A stretch of DNA of 64,000 nt, taken from assembly GCF_040545875.1 (NCBI RefSeq), contig NZ_JBEPMR010000004.1; one strand, written 5' to 3'. The notes beneath the pieces are model-generated. The model did no database searches, had not been told where the DNA came from, and worked only from the letters and a program-made list of their open reading frames with translations. Positions 42,770 to 51,895 of this stretch are shown here, in pieces (the stretch's first letter is position 1; every line of letters starts with the position of its first letter). The translations under genes and the position numbers were made by a program. Source of the stretch: Faecalicatena_A orotica (GTDB lineage Bacteria > Bacillota > Clostridia > Lachnospirales > Lachnospiraceae).

Positions 42770-45352
42770 TTATCTCACTCTTGGGAATTCTATTGTTGCT
42801 TTAAACAAATCTCCGTCCAGATATAGTCTGAATTCTCCACCCTGCATCTGTGTCAGGCTCTTTGCGATGGATAATCCGAGCCCGCTGCCTTCTGTACTTC
42901 TTGATATGTCACCGCGGATAAATCTTTCTGTCAGCTCATCCGCCGAGATGTTGAGCGGCTGTTCGGATATGTTCTTCAGGGAGAATCTGACATGCTCCTC
43001 GTCCACCCACAGGTCCGCATATACCCTTGTTCCCGGCATCGCATACTTTGCTGCATTGTTGTATATATTCTCCAATACTCTCCACATGCGCCGCCCATCG
43101 ACATGAATCATGGCCGGCCCGTCAGGCAGATTCTGAACAACCTGAAGGTTCTTGGCCTCAAACTTCTCAGCAAACTCCCCTTCTGTCTGGTTGATCATTT
43201 CCACAAGGTTTACATCCATAAGCTCCAGCGTGATATTGCCGCTGCTTACCTTGGATGCCTCCACAACATCTTCCGTCAGTGTCTTCAGACGCTGTGCCTT
43301 AGTCTCCAGTATATCCAGATATCCCTGTATCTTCGGATCATTAAAGTTTTCCCTTTTGAGCAGGTCAACATAATTTATAATAGATGTTAACGGTGTCTTA
43401 ATATCATGCGATACATTCGTAATCAGGTCTGTTTTCAGGCGTTCGCTCTTCATGCCCTCTTCCACGGCTCTCTGAAGACCGTTTCCAATATCGTTTACCC
43501 TCTCGGCTATATCCAGGTTCTCGCCTCTTAACCGGTCGAGCGGGATCTGGTAATCTACATTTCCAGACGCGATTTCCTTTATACCCTTCTTAATCTGGCT
43601 CTTGGCAATTGCGCTTTTCACGACAAAATAAAGTGCCACTGCTTCAGAAGCAAGCATCATCATAAAGAACCAGCCGCCGTCATTCATGGCCATTGCAAAC
43701 CAGTGTAAGAGAATAAATACCGCAAGAAGCAGTACTGCCTTGAAAGTCACGCTCCGGTTACGCCACATTTCCTTCAGGAACCGGCAGACACGCCTAAGCA
43801 GGCTGTTTGACCAAAGTGTCTTCGCCTTAATCCTTCGCACCAGACTCAGGAACCCGAACAAAAACCAGAATGTAGTAAATGCCGCCAGAATCCCTGCGAG
43901 TATTAGATCAGAAGCCCCCAGATAATCCCCGTATGTCTGGTAACTTTTGGTTATTACCCCCGTAGCATAGATATCTGATGTGGTTTCGTGTACTGTAGAT
44001 GCGTAAAATCCGCCCATTGAACTGCCGATAAGCATGGCAGGCACAATCCAGAGGACTATTACTGCACCCGCACCAATCTCTGTCGGCCACTTGTCAAAAG
44101 CATTCAGCCGGACTTCCCCGTCCTCCCCGCATCTCCCGGCAATCAGTGTCATCCAGATTAATATGACAAAGAACAGGATCGAACAAAGAATACTTCCAAC
44201 AGACGCCAGCTTCATATATGGTGCATACGTATTGTAATCCTGTGCGTCTGTGTAAAATGCATCCTGAATCGGGAAATTGGTATCGATTGACGCTGCAAAT
44301 ATACAGTCCGCCTTTTTACTATAGTTATAAGACTTCACCATAGAACGCCATTCATTTGCCGAAATATCCATGTTAGACTCAAACTCCGCCAGTTTTGGCT
44401 TGACGATCAGGTACTTGTGATCCGTCCCGGACTTCATCGTTTCCAGATAATCTTTTACGTCATCATAGTTCTTAAACTTACTGTTATTTGTATAAACCTT
44501 CTTTTCATTTTCATCCACAAACATATATGTGAAATTCGTATTGCCCTCTTCCCATGTATCCCCGGAATAAAGATACCGGTCCACCTGATATGACAGAGAG
44601 TTGAGAATGTTCTGAAGGTATCCATATACTCTGGAAAGCTTGCCGTTCAGCTCCGGTGTGTTATTCACCGCCTCCAGTATATTCGCGGCCCCTACAGGGG
44701 TATATTTCTCTTTCAGGGCATTATTAAACGTCCAGCAGTCCGTATACTCCGTGTCACCATTTTCACTCTTTATATCAATGGTATCATAATAACCGGAAGT
44801 ATAATTGCCCCGTTCCAGCTCACTTAAAAACTGGTCCTGAGTCGAATTTTCAAGTTCAATCTTAAGCTTTCCATCCTCCAGCAGCGATTTAAACTCACTC
44901 ATATAATAATAATGATAGGTCCCATCGGGCTTTTCACAGACAACAACATTCGCATCGTCATAATCCGAACCATCATCTATATATTCGTTGCTCCAGTTTA
45001 CGAGGTCCTCCAGTTCATAGACAAGACCGTTCTCCCCCTCCCCGGTAATCCTTCCGTTCTTGGCCAGATCCACGATGTCAACCAGCTTATTAGGGTTATA
45101 CTTTCCGTCCGACTCAAAATTATTCTTCATGGCGATGCCTTCCATGACCTCCCATGTGGCATCATAAACCATATTCTTAAAACTTGAAGATTCTTCATAA
45201 GGCCTGCCGGAAGTTTTCAGGAAGTTCTCACTCCCCAGGCTCCCCGAAAAAGACAGTATGATAACCATACTCAGGACAGCAAAAACAGCCGTGATATGTG
45301 CAAGCAGAAGAAGAATACCTTTCGTCACCGGCTTTTTATACCAGTTCTTCAT
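42770..45352 (-). CDS. Large membrane sensor histidine kinase
   Basis: 860 residues. One membrane helix at about 12-34, a big extracytoplasmic domain (about 35-385), then a cluster of membrane segments (about 386-580), a HAMP-like stretch and a classical HisKA core with 'NVSHDIKTPLTSIINYVDLL' and HATPase motifs 'LENIYNNAAKYA' and 'GSGLGLSIAKSL'. All catalytic boxes are intact. It follows the OmpR-type regulator by 11 bases. The multi-helix C-terminal membrane block resembles sensors of envelope or antimicrobial-peptide stress, but the signal is not deducible. Confidence 0.9.
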   Translation of the reverse strand: MKNWYKKPVTKGILLLLAHITAVFAVLSMVIILSFSGSLGSENFLKTSGRPYEESSSFKNMVYDATWEVMEGIAMKNNFESDGKYNPNKLVDIVDLAKNGRITGEGENGLVYELEDLVNWSNEYIDDGSDYDDANVVVCEKPDGTYHYYYMSEFKSLLEDGKLKIELENSTQDQFLSELERGNYTSGYYDTIDIKSENGDTEYTDCWTFNNALKEKYTPVGAANILEAVNNTPELNGKLSRVYGYLQNILNSLSYQVDRYLYSGDTWEEGNTNFTYMFVDENEKKVYTNNSKFKNYDDVKDYLETMKSGTDHKYLIVKPKLAEFESNMDISANEWRSMVKSYNYSKKADCIFAASIDTNFPIQDAFYTDAQDYNTYAPYMKLASVGSILCSILFFVILIWMTLIAGRCGEDGEVRLNAFDKWPTEIGAGAVIVLWIVPAMLIGSSMGGFYASTVHETTSDIYATGVITKSYQTYGDYLGASDLILAGILAAFTTFWFLFGFLSLVRRIKAKTLWSNSLLRRVCRFLKEMWRNRSVTFKAVLLLAVFILLHWFAMAMNDGGWFFMMMLASEAVALYFVVKSAIAKSQIKKGIKEIASGNVDYQIPLDRLRGENLDIAERVNDIGNGLQRAVEEGMKSERLKTDLITNVSHDIKTPLTSIINYVDLLKRENFNDPKIQGYLDILETKAQRLKTLTEDVVEASKVSSGNITLELMDVNLVEMINQTEGEFAEKFEAKNLQVVQNLPDGPAMIHVDGRRMWRVLENIYNNAAKYAMPGTRVYADLWVDEEHVRFSLKNISEQPLNISADELTERFIRGDISRSTEGSGLGLSIAKSLTQMQGGEFRLYLDGDLFKATIEFPRVR

Positions 45353-45363
45353 AATACTCCTTT

Positions 45364-46059
45364 CTAGAGTTTTTCTATCTTATATCCCACGCCCCAGACC
45401 ACCTTCAGATATCTGGGTTCCTTGGGGTTGATCTCAATTTTCTCACGAATATGGCGGATATGCACAGCGACCGTGTTATCTGCCCCGATCGCATCCTCAT
45501 TCCAGATAGACTCATAGATCTGGTCAATAGAAAAAACTCTCCCCTGATTTTTCATTAATAATAATAAAATGTTGTACTCAATCGGCGTCAGCTTCACAAC
45601 TTCCCCATCCACGGTAACTTCCTTCAAATCATCATTAATAGCAAGGCCGCCAACCTCATATACCTTCTCAGACTTCTCCTTCACGGTTCCTCCGAGCTGG
45701 GTATATCTGCGCAGCTGAGATTTGACCCTCGCTACAAGTTCCAGTGGATTGAATGGTTTCGTTACATAATCATCAGCACCGACATTCAGTCCCAGAATCT
45801 TATCCGCATCTTCTGACTTTGCAGACAGGATAATAATTGGGATACTGTTGTTTTCACGTATTTTAAGGGTGGCTCTGATACCGTCCAGTTTCGGCATCAT
45901 GACGTCCAGCACAAGCAGATGGACGTTCTCCGTCTCCAGAAGCTTAAGCGCCTCTGCACCGTCATATGCCTTCATCACATGATAGCCTTCCTGGCTTAAA
46001 TATATCTCGATTGCTTCTACGATTTCCTTATCATCATCACAAACTAAAATATTATACAT
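45364..46059 (-). CDS. OmpR/PhoB-family response regulator
   Basis: 231 residues, standard length. Receiver with 'VCDDDKEIV' and phosphoacceptor Asp at 52 ('LVLDVMMPKLDG'), 'KPFNPLELVAR' signature, and a C-terminal winged helix ('LTPIEYNILLLLMKNQGRVFS', 'VAVHIRHIREKIE'). GGAGGTGATG precedes the ATG. A 17-base box 51 bases upstream of the ribosome site is nearly identical to boxes before the three small RNA copies, so this regulator is a candidate controller of them and of itself. Confidence 0.93.
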   Translation of the reverse strand: MYNILVCDDDKEIVEAIEIYLSQEGYHVMKAYDGAEALKLLETENVHLLVLDVMMPKLDGIRATLKIRENNSIPIIILSAKSEDADKILGLNVGADDYVTKPFNPLELVARVKSQLRRYTQLGGTVKEKSEKVYEVGGLAINDDLKEVTVDGEVVKLTPIEYNILLLLMKNQGRVFSIDQIYESIWNEDAIGADNTVAVHIRHIREKIEINPKEPRYLKVVWGVGYKIEKL

Positions 46060-46123
46060 TTTTCATCACCTCCCTTACAGTATACATGATATCTGAGATT
46101 TTTTAAGACCCATTGGGGAAAAT

Positions 46124-46140
46124 CTTATGAAATTCTTAAA
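46124..46140 (-). promoter_or_regulatory. 17-base box upstream of the OmpR-type regulator gene
   Basis: The minus strand reads TTTAAGAATTTCATAAG. It differs at one of 17 positions from the box before small RNA copy 3 (51827-51843) and at three from those before copies 1 and 2. The layout TTTAAG-N5-CATAAG is a direct-repeat arrangement with 11-base period, as expected for an OmpR-family regulator, and is reminiscent of the streptococcal CiaR site. Autoregulation is inferred. Confidence 0.55.
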
Positions 46141-46384
46141 TTAAAGGGATGCTTGCAAAATAGAGATATGACAGCACAGACCATAAGGGGCGGTTTTAAA
46201 GGATTCCTTATGTTTTGACCTTTTATAATTATGAGATTATAAAATGCTATTAGTATTTTATTAGTGTCACAGACGTCCATAAAGCGCATCCATCTCGACC
46301 TCGCTCTTCCAATTCCTCCGGAAATACTCCACCCCACCTATCCTATATTTCAGGTGCAGCTTATTCTTTGTAGGTTATGTTAAA

Positions 46385-46479
46385 TGCAAAAAGCAGCGCC
46401 CTCGCTCTGGTAAAGTAAGGCGCTACTTATAACAAATTATTTTACCAACGGCTAGGTGTATTCTAGTCATCGGCTCTCT
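46385..46479 (-). ncRNA. Candidate small RNA ending in an H-type pseudoknot
   Basis: On the minus strand TGGTAAA (46448-46442) pairs with TTTACCA (46414-46408), and AGCGCC (46424-46419), which sits inside that loop, pairs with GGCGCT (46400-46395) downstream. The result is a classical pseudoknot followed at once by GCTTTTT. A TATACT element lies at 46491-46486, about seven bases before the proposed start. The -35 is poor. The next gene on this strand begins more than 300 bases away, so a free RNA is as likely as a leader. Confidence 0.4.
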
Positions 46480-46685
46480 TTTTAAGTATAATATAAACAA
46501 TACCTTAACGTTCTTCATAATTCATTCAAATTTCATACATAAATTGTTAATTTATCTCTCACATAACTAACACATTTATCCTGTAAAGTATTAACTATCA
46601 AAGGACAATAACCTTTTTAAATATAGATTTTCTTTTTCATAACTTTTTCAAGGCTGGAAGCAATTCCAGCCACTCCTTTTTTACC

Positions 46686-47369
46686 CTATTCTTCTTTTAA
46701 TATCTTCTGTACAACGGCCTTCGTCTTTGGAAGCCAGAACTGTACGAGCGGTCCCGTCAGGAAAACCGCAACAATCGTTCCTACACCTACCGTACCTCCC
46801 AACACAAATCCAAGCACTACGAAAAACAGATCACAGCCAACCCTGACCCACCGAAACTCTACCGACTGGATCTTATCCGATAGTATGATAGCCACCAGAT
46901 CATTCGGTCCGGTCCCTGCATTGCTGTTAATTACAATAGACATGCCTGCGGATAGGATCACGCAGCCTGCTATCATACTTACTGCACGGATTACCATTGA
47001 CGCGTCTGCATTAATATAAGGGTGGAACATCCATGTGAACAGATCGATAATAGGACCGCCGCAGAACGCACACACTACCGTACCCGGCTTTACATATCCC
47101 TTTGTTGTCAACAACATAACCACCATCAGGATGCACAATATAATGACATGCACTGTTCCGACTGTCAGATGCACCGTCCTTGACAGCCCCTGAATAAAAA
47201 CAGTAAACGTATCTGTCCCCAATTCTGAGAGCAGAAAAAGAGTAACGCCCAGATGTGCTATAATCAGTCCTGCCAGCAGAATCACCAGCGCCTTTGCCCA
47301 TCCCTTCGCATCTCGTTTCGAAGTATCCGATGCAAACTGTTCTTTTTTCTTCTCACTTGTTTTTTCCAT
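46686..47369 (-). CDS. YczE/YyaS/YitT-type integral membrane protein
   Basis: 227 residues with a charged N-terminal tail and about five membrane segments. Conserved blocks 'LGVTLFLLSELGTDTFTVFIQGLS' and 'AGMSIVINSNAGTGPNDLVAIIL' identify the YczE family. Bacillus YczE affects surfactin production through an unknown mechanism; no biochemical role is established. Single gene with a promoter region of its own. Confidence 0.8.
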   Translation of the reverse strand: MEKTSEKKKEQFASDTSKRDAKGWAKALVILLAGLIIAHLGVTLFLLSELGTDTFTVFIQGLSRTVHLTVGTVHVIILCILMVVMLLTTKGYVKPGTVVCAFCGGPIIDLFTWMFHPYINADASMVIRAVSMIAGCVILSAGMSIVINSNAGTGPNDLVAIILSDKIQSVEFRWVRVGCDLFFVVLGFVLGGTVGVGTIVAVFLTGPLVQFWLPKTKAVVQKILKEE

Positions 47370-47593
47370 ACCATAATTCCCCCGGGATTTTCACATATTA
47401 TATTCTAATGCATACTCAATAAGAACATTATATCTGTCTCTGCTCTATTATTCAATTAAAAAATCTATCCCCCAGATCAATCCCTGCATGGTTATTATCC
47501 TTACAGTATCATTGCTTATATGAACGATTTTACTGTTTCTTACATATAATGAAATGATAATATTCCCATATCTAATATGGCAAAGGAGTTTTT

Positions 47594-48568
47594 ATGAATA
47601 TAAAAGGCCTCGACGTCAGTGAATTTCAGGGGACTATCGACTGGGAACAGGTGAAAGCCGCCGGTTATCAGTTTGCCATGCTCCGCGCCGGCTACGGCTT
47701 TGGCACTCTGGACCAACAGTTTAAAAGAAATGCCGCTGAATGCAACAGGATCGGTCTCCCGATCGGTGTATACTGGTTCTGCTACGCAGTAAGTCCAGAA
47801 ACAGCCCGTCAGGAAGCAGACGGCTGTATTAACGCAATTTCTTCATACAGGCTGGATTATCCGGTCTGTTACGATATAGAACAGGCAACCATTAATTATG
47901 CTGCCGAAAACGGGGTCACACTGACCAAAAATCTTGCGACACAATTTATCCGGAGCTTTTGCAACAGAATAGAAGAACTTGGATATTTCGCCATGTTCTA
48001 CAGTAACCGCAACTTTTTAAATAATTATGTATCTGAAGATCTTTCCAGCCGTTACGCACTCTGGTATGCTTATTACAACAGCCAGTTTGACAGCACCGGA
48101 TGTGGGATGTGGCAGTATACGGATCAGGGGAGTGTCCCCGGAATCGGAGGGAACGTTGATCTGGATACATCGTTTGTGGATTATTCTTCTGTGATCCAGA
48201 AAGCCGGCCTGAATCATCTGGACGGCAGTAAGCCAACGCCCACACCAACGCCTCCTGCGCAAAACTATATCACTTACGTAATCCAGCCGGGCGATACTTT
48301 AAGCGGCATTGCACAACGTTACGGAACAACCTACCAAACACTCGCAGCACTCAATGGCATCACGAATCCGAATCTGATCTATGCCGGCCAGACAATCCGC
48401 GTTCCAGAGGATGGAGCCCCTGCTGCTCGCTATTATACAATCCAGCCCGGAGATACACTGAGCGGAATCGCCCTGAAATTCGGAACAACCGTCAGCGCAC
48501 TGCAGCGGCTGAACGGCATAAGCAATCCGAACCTGATTTATGCCGGAAATACAATCCGGATTTCATGA
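47594..48568 (+). CDS. GH25 lysozyme with two C-terminal LysM domains
   Basis: 324 residues. GH25 domain (about 1-190) with catalytic carboxylates in '[14 protein letters not shown]' and '[10 protein letters not shown]'. A Pro/Thr linker then leads to two LysM repeats (about 227-270 and 280-323), each of the form '[13 protein letters not shown]...NPNLIYAG'. It cleaves peptidoglycan between MurNAc and GlcNAc. There is no signal peptide, so export would need a holin, lysis or a non-classical route, as in phage-derived or mother-cell lysozymes. AAAGGAG precedes the ATG and small RNA copy 1 follows directly. Confidence 0.93.
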   Translation: MNIKGLDVSEFQGTIDWEQVKAAGYQFAMLRAGYGFGTLDQQFKRNAAECNRIGLPIGVYWFCYAVSPETARQEADGCINAISSYRLDYPVCYDIEQATINYAAENGVTLTKNLATQFIRSFCNRIEELGYFAMFYSNRNFLNNYVSEDLSSRYALWYAYYNSQFDSTGCGMWQYTDQGSVPGIGGNVDLDTSFVDYSSVIQKAGLNHLDGSKPTPTPTPPAQNYITYVIQPGDTLSGIAQRYGTTYQTLAALNGITNPNLIYAGQTIRVPEDGAPAARYYTIQPGDTLSGIALKFGTTVSALQRLNGISNPNLIYAGNTIRIS

Positions 48569-48585
48569 TTTTATAATTTCATAAT
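48569..48585 (+). promoter_or_regulatory. 17-base box before small RNA copy 1
   Basis: TTTTATAATTTCATAAT, 15 of 17 positions as in the copy 3 box, beginning at the lysozyme stop codon. It lies exactly 52 bases before the -10 element of the RNA, the same distance as in copies 2 and 3. Confidence 0.5.
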
Positions 48586-48637
48586 AATTTTTCGATTTCT
48601 TTTATAGAACCGACACACTTTATGCACATTTACCTTA

Positions 48638-48787
48638 TATACTAATATCTAGATAGTTGATAAACAACTATCTCCCCCCTCATAAAGTAGACATCTTGGG
48701 GTAACCCGGATGTCGCACTTTACTCTCATTCCTTTAGATAACTATAAAAACAACGAAGCCCTCGCAGCCGATACTGCGGGGGTTTTC
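48638..48787 (+). ncRNA. Repeated small RNA, copy 1 (with its -10 element)
   Basis: TATACT at 48638-48643, predicted start near 48650, end near 48787. Order of elements: 9-bp 5' hairpin (AGATAGTTG/CAACTATCT), unpaired C-rich TCTCCCCCCTC (48671-48681), a central hairpin built of AAAGT/ACTTT and GACATC/GATGTC and capped by a GUAA tetraloop, an unpaired conserved stretch, then a 10-bp GC-rich terminator stem (48758-48767 with 48774-48783) and TTTT. No start codon or coding pattern is conserved. No standard -35 is present, suggesting activation. Confidence 0.85.
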
Positions 48788-48938
48788 GCGGTCCCCTGAT
48801 AGTATAAAATGGCGTGTCGGCTCAAAGTCCGTTTTATTCAAACCATGCGTTAAGAGTAATGTTATCTTCCTTGTATACGTTTCTCCTTTCAAATCGGGAC
48901 AAATAAATATAACACTTTATAAACAAGTTAAATTAGAG

Positions 48939-48959
48939 GAAGCCCGGAAACCGGGCTTC
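48939..48959. repeat. Perfect hairpin between small RNA copies 1 and 2
   Basis: A 9-bp stem GAAGCCCGG/CCGGGCTTC with loop AAA. No T run on either side. The surrounding 48788-49093 holds no recognisable gene. Confidence 0.6.
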
Positions 48960-49093
48960 ACGGCATTTTATATCCTATCCAGCTGCGGGTAAAAAGCCAT
49001 GATAGACTACATGATAATTATGCAGATAAATGTTAGATATGTAAACCAATACGAATATGTTTTTGCGTATACTTTATACGCTAATTAATAATA

Positions 49094-49110
49094 TTTTAGA
49101 CTTTCATAAT
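49094..49110 (+). promoter_or_regulatory. 17-base box before small RNA copy 2
   Basis: TTTTAGACTTTCATAAT, 15 of 17 positions as in the copy 3 box, again 52 bases before the -10 element. Confidence 0.5.
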
Positions 49111-49162
49111 ATTTTTCTATTTCTTTTTATAAATATGACACACTTTATGCACATTTATCTTA

Positions 49163-49312
49163 TATACTAATACTCAGATAGTTGATAAACAACTATCTCC
49201 CCCCTCATAAAGTAGACATCTTGGGGTGACCCGGATGTCGCACTTTACTCTCATTCCTTTAGATAACTATAAAAACAACGAAACCCGTTAGCCGGAAGGT
49301 TAGCGGGTTTTC
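49163..49312 (+). ncRNA. Repeated small RNA, copy 2 (with its -10 element)
   Basis: TATACT at 49163-49168, predicted start near 49175, end near 49312. Same architecture as copy 1 with a GUGA tetraloop in the central hairpin. The terminator stem is entirely different in sequence (AACCCGTTAGCC with GGTTAGCGGGTT, 49282-49293 and 49298-49309) yet still pairs over 12 positions, which supports selection on RNA structure. Unlike copies 1 and 3 it does not follow a protein gene. Confidence 0.85.
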
Positions 49313-49378
49313 GCTGTCCGTGCCCCTTTGTAAAATCTGCTTTATACTGTTTGTTATTTGCTTCTTGGCACTTTATGT

Positions 49379-49419
49379 ATAACTGCCCAGTTCGGTCAAA
49401 AACAAGGGCAGTTATTTTT
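49379..49419 (+). terminator. Hairpin with T run between small RNA copy 2 and the esterase gene
   Basis: A perfect 10-bp stem ATAACTGCCC/GGGCAGTTAT (49379-49388 with 49406-49415) followed by TTTTT on the plus strand. It is a second stop for transcripts leaving copy 2 and lies at the 3' end of the convergent esterase gene. Confidence 0.7.
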
Positions 49420-49439
49420 AATGATTCCGCATTCCCCTC

Positions 49440-50963
49440 TTACAGGCTGAATTCAAACGGAACTGCCGGTATTCCGGCCTTATTATATAAGTTTACCTGA
49501 TACCAGGGTGTTTGCGCAAATTTTATGCTCACCCCCTCTTCTAAAGGATTCCCCATCCGTATGATCAGTTGATCTCCCTCTGTATAAACAGAATATTCCT
49601 GTTCTGTCCCTTCAGAAATAATCTGCAACGCATTCAGGTGACCGCCTTTAATTTCCAATCCTCCCTCTGCATGTTCAAATGTGACTGCCACGCCATCTGG
49701 ATTTCGTTTAATTGATACCGCCCTCGGTGCATCGCATAAAATTTCTTCACCATATACATGTCCACGGGCAAGCAGTGCAAGCCTTTGTCCCACCGTTTTT
49801 TTATCTTTTGGATGGATATCTTTTTCTTCCCCCACATCGGAAATCGAACACAAATATGTATGCTCTACAGAATCTGCCACAGCCTCCTGACATCTGCGAA
49901 TAATAGGGTAATGATTTTCTTCCGTGTTCATCAGCCAGCAGTCATAGCCAGGAAGCTGAACGATCAGGAACGGAAGCGCCTCATCCCCCCACAGCCTGCG
50001 CCAGTCTGAAATTAAGCCCGACAGCATATCTTTATACAGTACATTGAGTCCTGGAACATCATCACTTTCGCCCTGATACCATAAGAAGCCTTTGATGGTA
50101 TATGGCACAATTGACTTCAGCATATGCTCATAGAGACTGCCCGGTATCGCCTGCGGCTGTAATATATTTGCATATTCTTCAAAATTATCTTTGATATGAC
50201 TGAAAAACTCCACCAGTTCTTCTTCTGTTGGGGTTCTCGGCATCATAAACTCCCCAAATACATCTGCTAAAGGATTTCCCTTATCGTTCATTTGGTTCCC
50301 ATGCTGATTCTCCCAATATTCCTCCATGTCCATAGATGCTGTTCTAGTTTCATACTCCTGCATCCACGGTTCTCCGACCTTTCTCACTGTTTCCGGATTC
50401 ATCCACGAGCAGGAGGCTGTACCACCCCAATTACAGCCGATGATTCCTACAGGCACATTCAATTTTTCCTTCAATGCCTTCTGAAAATAATATCCGACTG
50501 CACTAAAATAATCCAGATTCTCCGGATCGGCCTTTCTCCAGATTCCCTGCCTGCTGTAGTCAAACTCTTCCAATTGTCCGTCATAGCATACCTCGGGTAC
50601 ATCATAAAAGCGAATATCCGGGTCTGTGCAGTCTTTCACTTCTTCCTTCTTATGCTTTTCATAGCGCATCAGGAACTCCATGTTGGATTGCCCTCCTGCC
50701 ACCCACACCTCACCAACTGCTACCTGTTCGAATATAATTTTATGACTGTCAGACTTTATGATAAGTTCTTCACTTACCGAAGCATCCAACGGCGGGAGAT
50801 CAACACTCCAGGTTCCATCTGCTTCTGTTACTGTCTGTCCTGTTCTTCCCTGAATCTGTACGCCTATTGTCTCTCCCGGGTTCCCGGTTCCCCATACCGC
50901 GAGACATTTCCCTCTCTGCAGAATCATACTACTCTGAAAAATCACTGCTGCCTGTAACATCAT
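49440..50963 (-). CDS. Sialate O-acetylesterase-like SGNH hydrolase
   Basis: 507 residues without a signal peptide. Nucleophile block 'VWVAGGQSNMEF' (about residue 90), 'GIIGCNWGGTASCSWM' and 'WYQGESDD' conserved blocks, and the catalytic 'DIHPKDKKTVGQRLA' near residue 385 define the SASA family. Members remove O-acetyl groups from sialic acids or from plant or host glycans. Expressed divergently from the TetR-type gene, which probably controls it. GGAGG precedes the ATG. Confidence 0.88.
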   Translation of the reverse strand: MMLQAAVIFQSSMILQRGKCLAVWGTGNPGETIGVQIQGRTGQTVTEADGTWSVDLPPLDASVSEELIIKSDSHKIIFEQVAVGEVWVAGGQSNMEFLMRYEKHKKEEVKDCTDPDIRFYDVPEVCYDGQLEEFDYSRQGIWRKADPENLDYFSAVGYYFQKALKEKLNVPVGIIGCNWGGTASCSWMNPETVRKVGEPWMQEYETRTASMDMEEYWENQHGNQMNDKGNPLADVFGEFMMPRTPTEEELVEFFSHIKDNFEEYANILQPQAIPGSLYEHMLKSIVPYTIKGFLWYQGESDDVPGLNVLYKDMLSGLISDWRRLWGDEALPFLIVQLPGYDCWLMNTEENHYPIIRRCQEAVADSVEHTYLCSISDVGEEKDIHPKDKKTVGQRLALLARGHVYGEEILCDAPRAVSIKRNPDGVAVTFEHAEGGLEIKGGHLNALQIISEGTEQEYSVYTEGDQLIIRMGNPLEEGVSIKFAQTPWYQVNLYNKAGIPAVPFEFSL

Positions 50964-50994
50964 TTTCCTCCTTTATCGCAACCATTATCTGCCA

Positions 50995-51020
50995 GTTAAT
51001 TGAATTAACACTATGTTAAC
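50995..51020. promoter_or_regulatory. Candidate TetR operator between the divergent esterase and regulator genes
   Basis: GTTAATT-G-AATTAAC (50995-51009) is a perfect 7-bp inverted repeat, and GTTAAC follows at 51015-51020. It is placed between the two divergent starts, as TetR-family operators often are. Confidence 0.5.
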
Positions 51021-51083
51021 TCTATTTTTCAGAATATACAAGTAGGCATATTATACAAATATATTTTTCTAAATTATACACAT

Positions 51084-51112
51084 TTGCTAATCTAATTTGA
51101 AGCTGTTATAAT
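51084..51112 (+). promoter_or_regulatory. Sigma-A promoter of the TetR-type regulator gene
   Basis: TTGCTA (51084-51089), 17-base spacer, TATAAT (51107-51112); a leader of about 57 bases precedes the ATG at 51176, which has AAGGAG upstream. Confidence 0.75.
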
Positions 51113-51175
51113 GATTAAAGATTAAGAACAGCTTTTTAATAAGCAAAAGCTTTCCATTAGAAGGAGCAGTATATT

Positions 51176-51820
51176 ATGGATAAAGCAGCATATTTCGAAC
51201 AAATGCGCCGGAAACGCAGAACAGAAATCCTGGATGAAGCGCGTGAAATGATCCTGAATCAGGGAATTTCCGATTTCAATATTCAGCAGCTGGCACGTAA
51301 TCTGGATATCTCCACTGTAACACTCTACAAATATTTCAAAAACAGTGACGATATCATGATCGCAATTAAAGAGCAGATCGTACATAATAATATGAATCAG
51401 GTAGATTTTCTTCCTTCATCCATCTCAGATACGAGCGGTCTGGATTCATTTCTTCTGCTGCTTCGTAATTTTTATGCGAAAGCACTCAGCCAGAGAGATG
51501 ATGTCACACTGCTTCTATTGTTTAATGTCCATATGCGCAGCAATCCTTCCGCTGAAAAGCAGGACAGTTCTTTTCAGACTTTATTTGATAAATTTGAAGA
51601 TAAGATGAGGGATATGCTAGGCAGGGCCGTAGAAGATGGAAGTGTAAAGCCCGGTCTTGTTATAGATGAGGCCATACAGTTCATTTCCCGTATGAATCTG
51701 TCCATGCTTAATTATATAGGGCTGTTAAGTGCAGAAGATTATGCAAAGGAAGAATCGGCGCTGCAAAAACAAATCAGCCAGCTGATCCATATGTTTTCAC
51801 TTTATCTGACGGCATTATAA
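51176..51820 (+). CDS. TetR/AcrR-family transcriptional regulator
   Basis: 214 residues. N-terminal helix-turn-helix 'ISDFNIQQLARNLDISTVTLYKYFKNSDDIMIAI' is textbook TetR. The C-terminal ligand domain is helical and unremarkable. Divergent from the esterase gene with a palindrome in the shared region, so autoregulation and esterase repression are likely. Small RNA copy 3 begins seven bases after its stop (regulatory box at 51827). Confidence 0.9.
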   Translation: MDKAAYFEQMRRKRRTEILDEAREMILNQGISDFNIQQLARNLDISTVTLYKYFKNSDDIMIAIKEQIVHNNMNQVDFLPSSISDTSGLDSFLLLLRNFYAKALSQRDDVTLLLLFNVHMRSNPSAEKQDSSFQTLFDKFEDKMRDMLGRAVEDGSVKPGLVIDEAIQFISRMNLSMLNYIGLLSAEDYAKEESALQKQISQLIHMFSLYLTAL

Positions 51821-51826
51821 TTTGAT

Positions 51827-51843
51827 TTTAAGAATTTCATAAT
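51827..51843 (+). promoter_or_regulatory. 17-base box before small RNA copy 3
   Basis: TTTAAGAATTTCATAAT, 16 of 17 positions identical to the box upstream of the OmpR-type regulator gene. It is 52 bases before the -10 element. Confidence 0.55.
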
Positions 51844-51895
51844 AATCTTTCGATTTCTTTAATAGTTATAACATACTTTCGTCACATTTTACTTT

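Larger units (their letters stand above)
46060..46685. other. 626-base intergenic region: regulator promoter, candidate pseudoknot RNA, hairpin
   Basis: From left to right: the promoter of the OmpR-type regulator with minus-strand TATCAT/TATACT elements around 46079-46090 and the 17-base box at 46124-46140; a pseudoknot candidate at 46388-46448; AT-rich sequence with no gene; and a hairpin GGCTGGA/TCCAGCC near 46652-46671, with T's following on the plus strand, close to the end of the YczE-type gene. The short open frames here show no coding character. Confidence 0.5.

Noticed and set aside
46523..46600. Possible fourth copy of the small RNA promoter (TTTCATACAT followed by CACATTTATC and a weak -10)
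   Set aside because: Spacing differs (about 44 instead of 52 bases), the -10 is poor and none of the RNA body follows; at most a relic.
48569..49439. CRISPR-like repeat array, because similar blocks recur in this region
   Set aside because: Units are ~210 bases with promoters and terminators and irregular spacing, and there are no cas genes; they are repeated small RNA genes.
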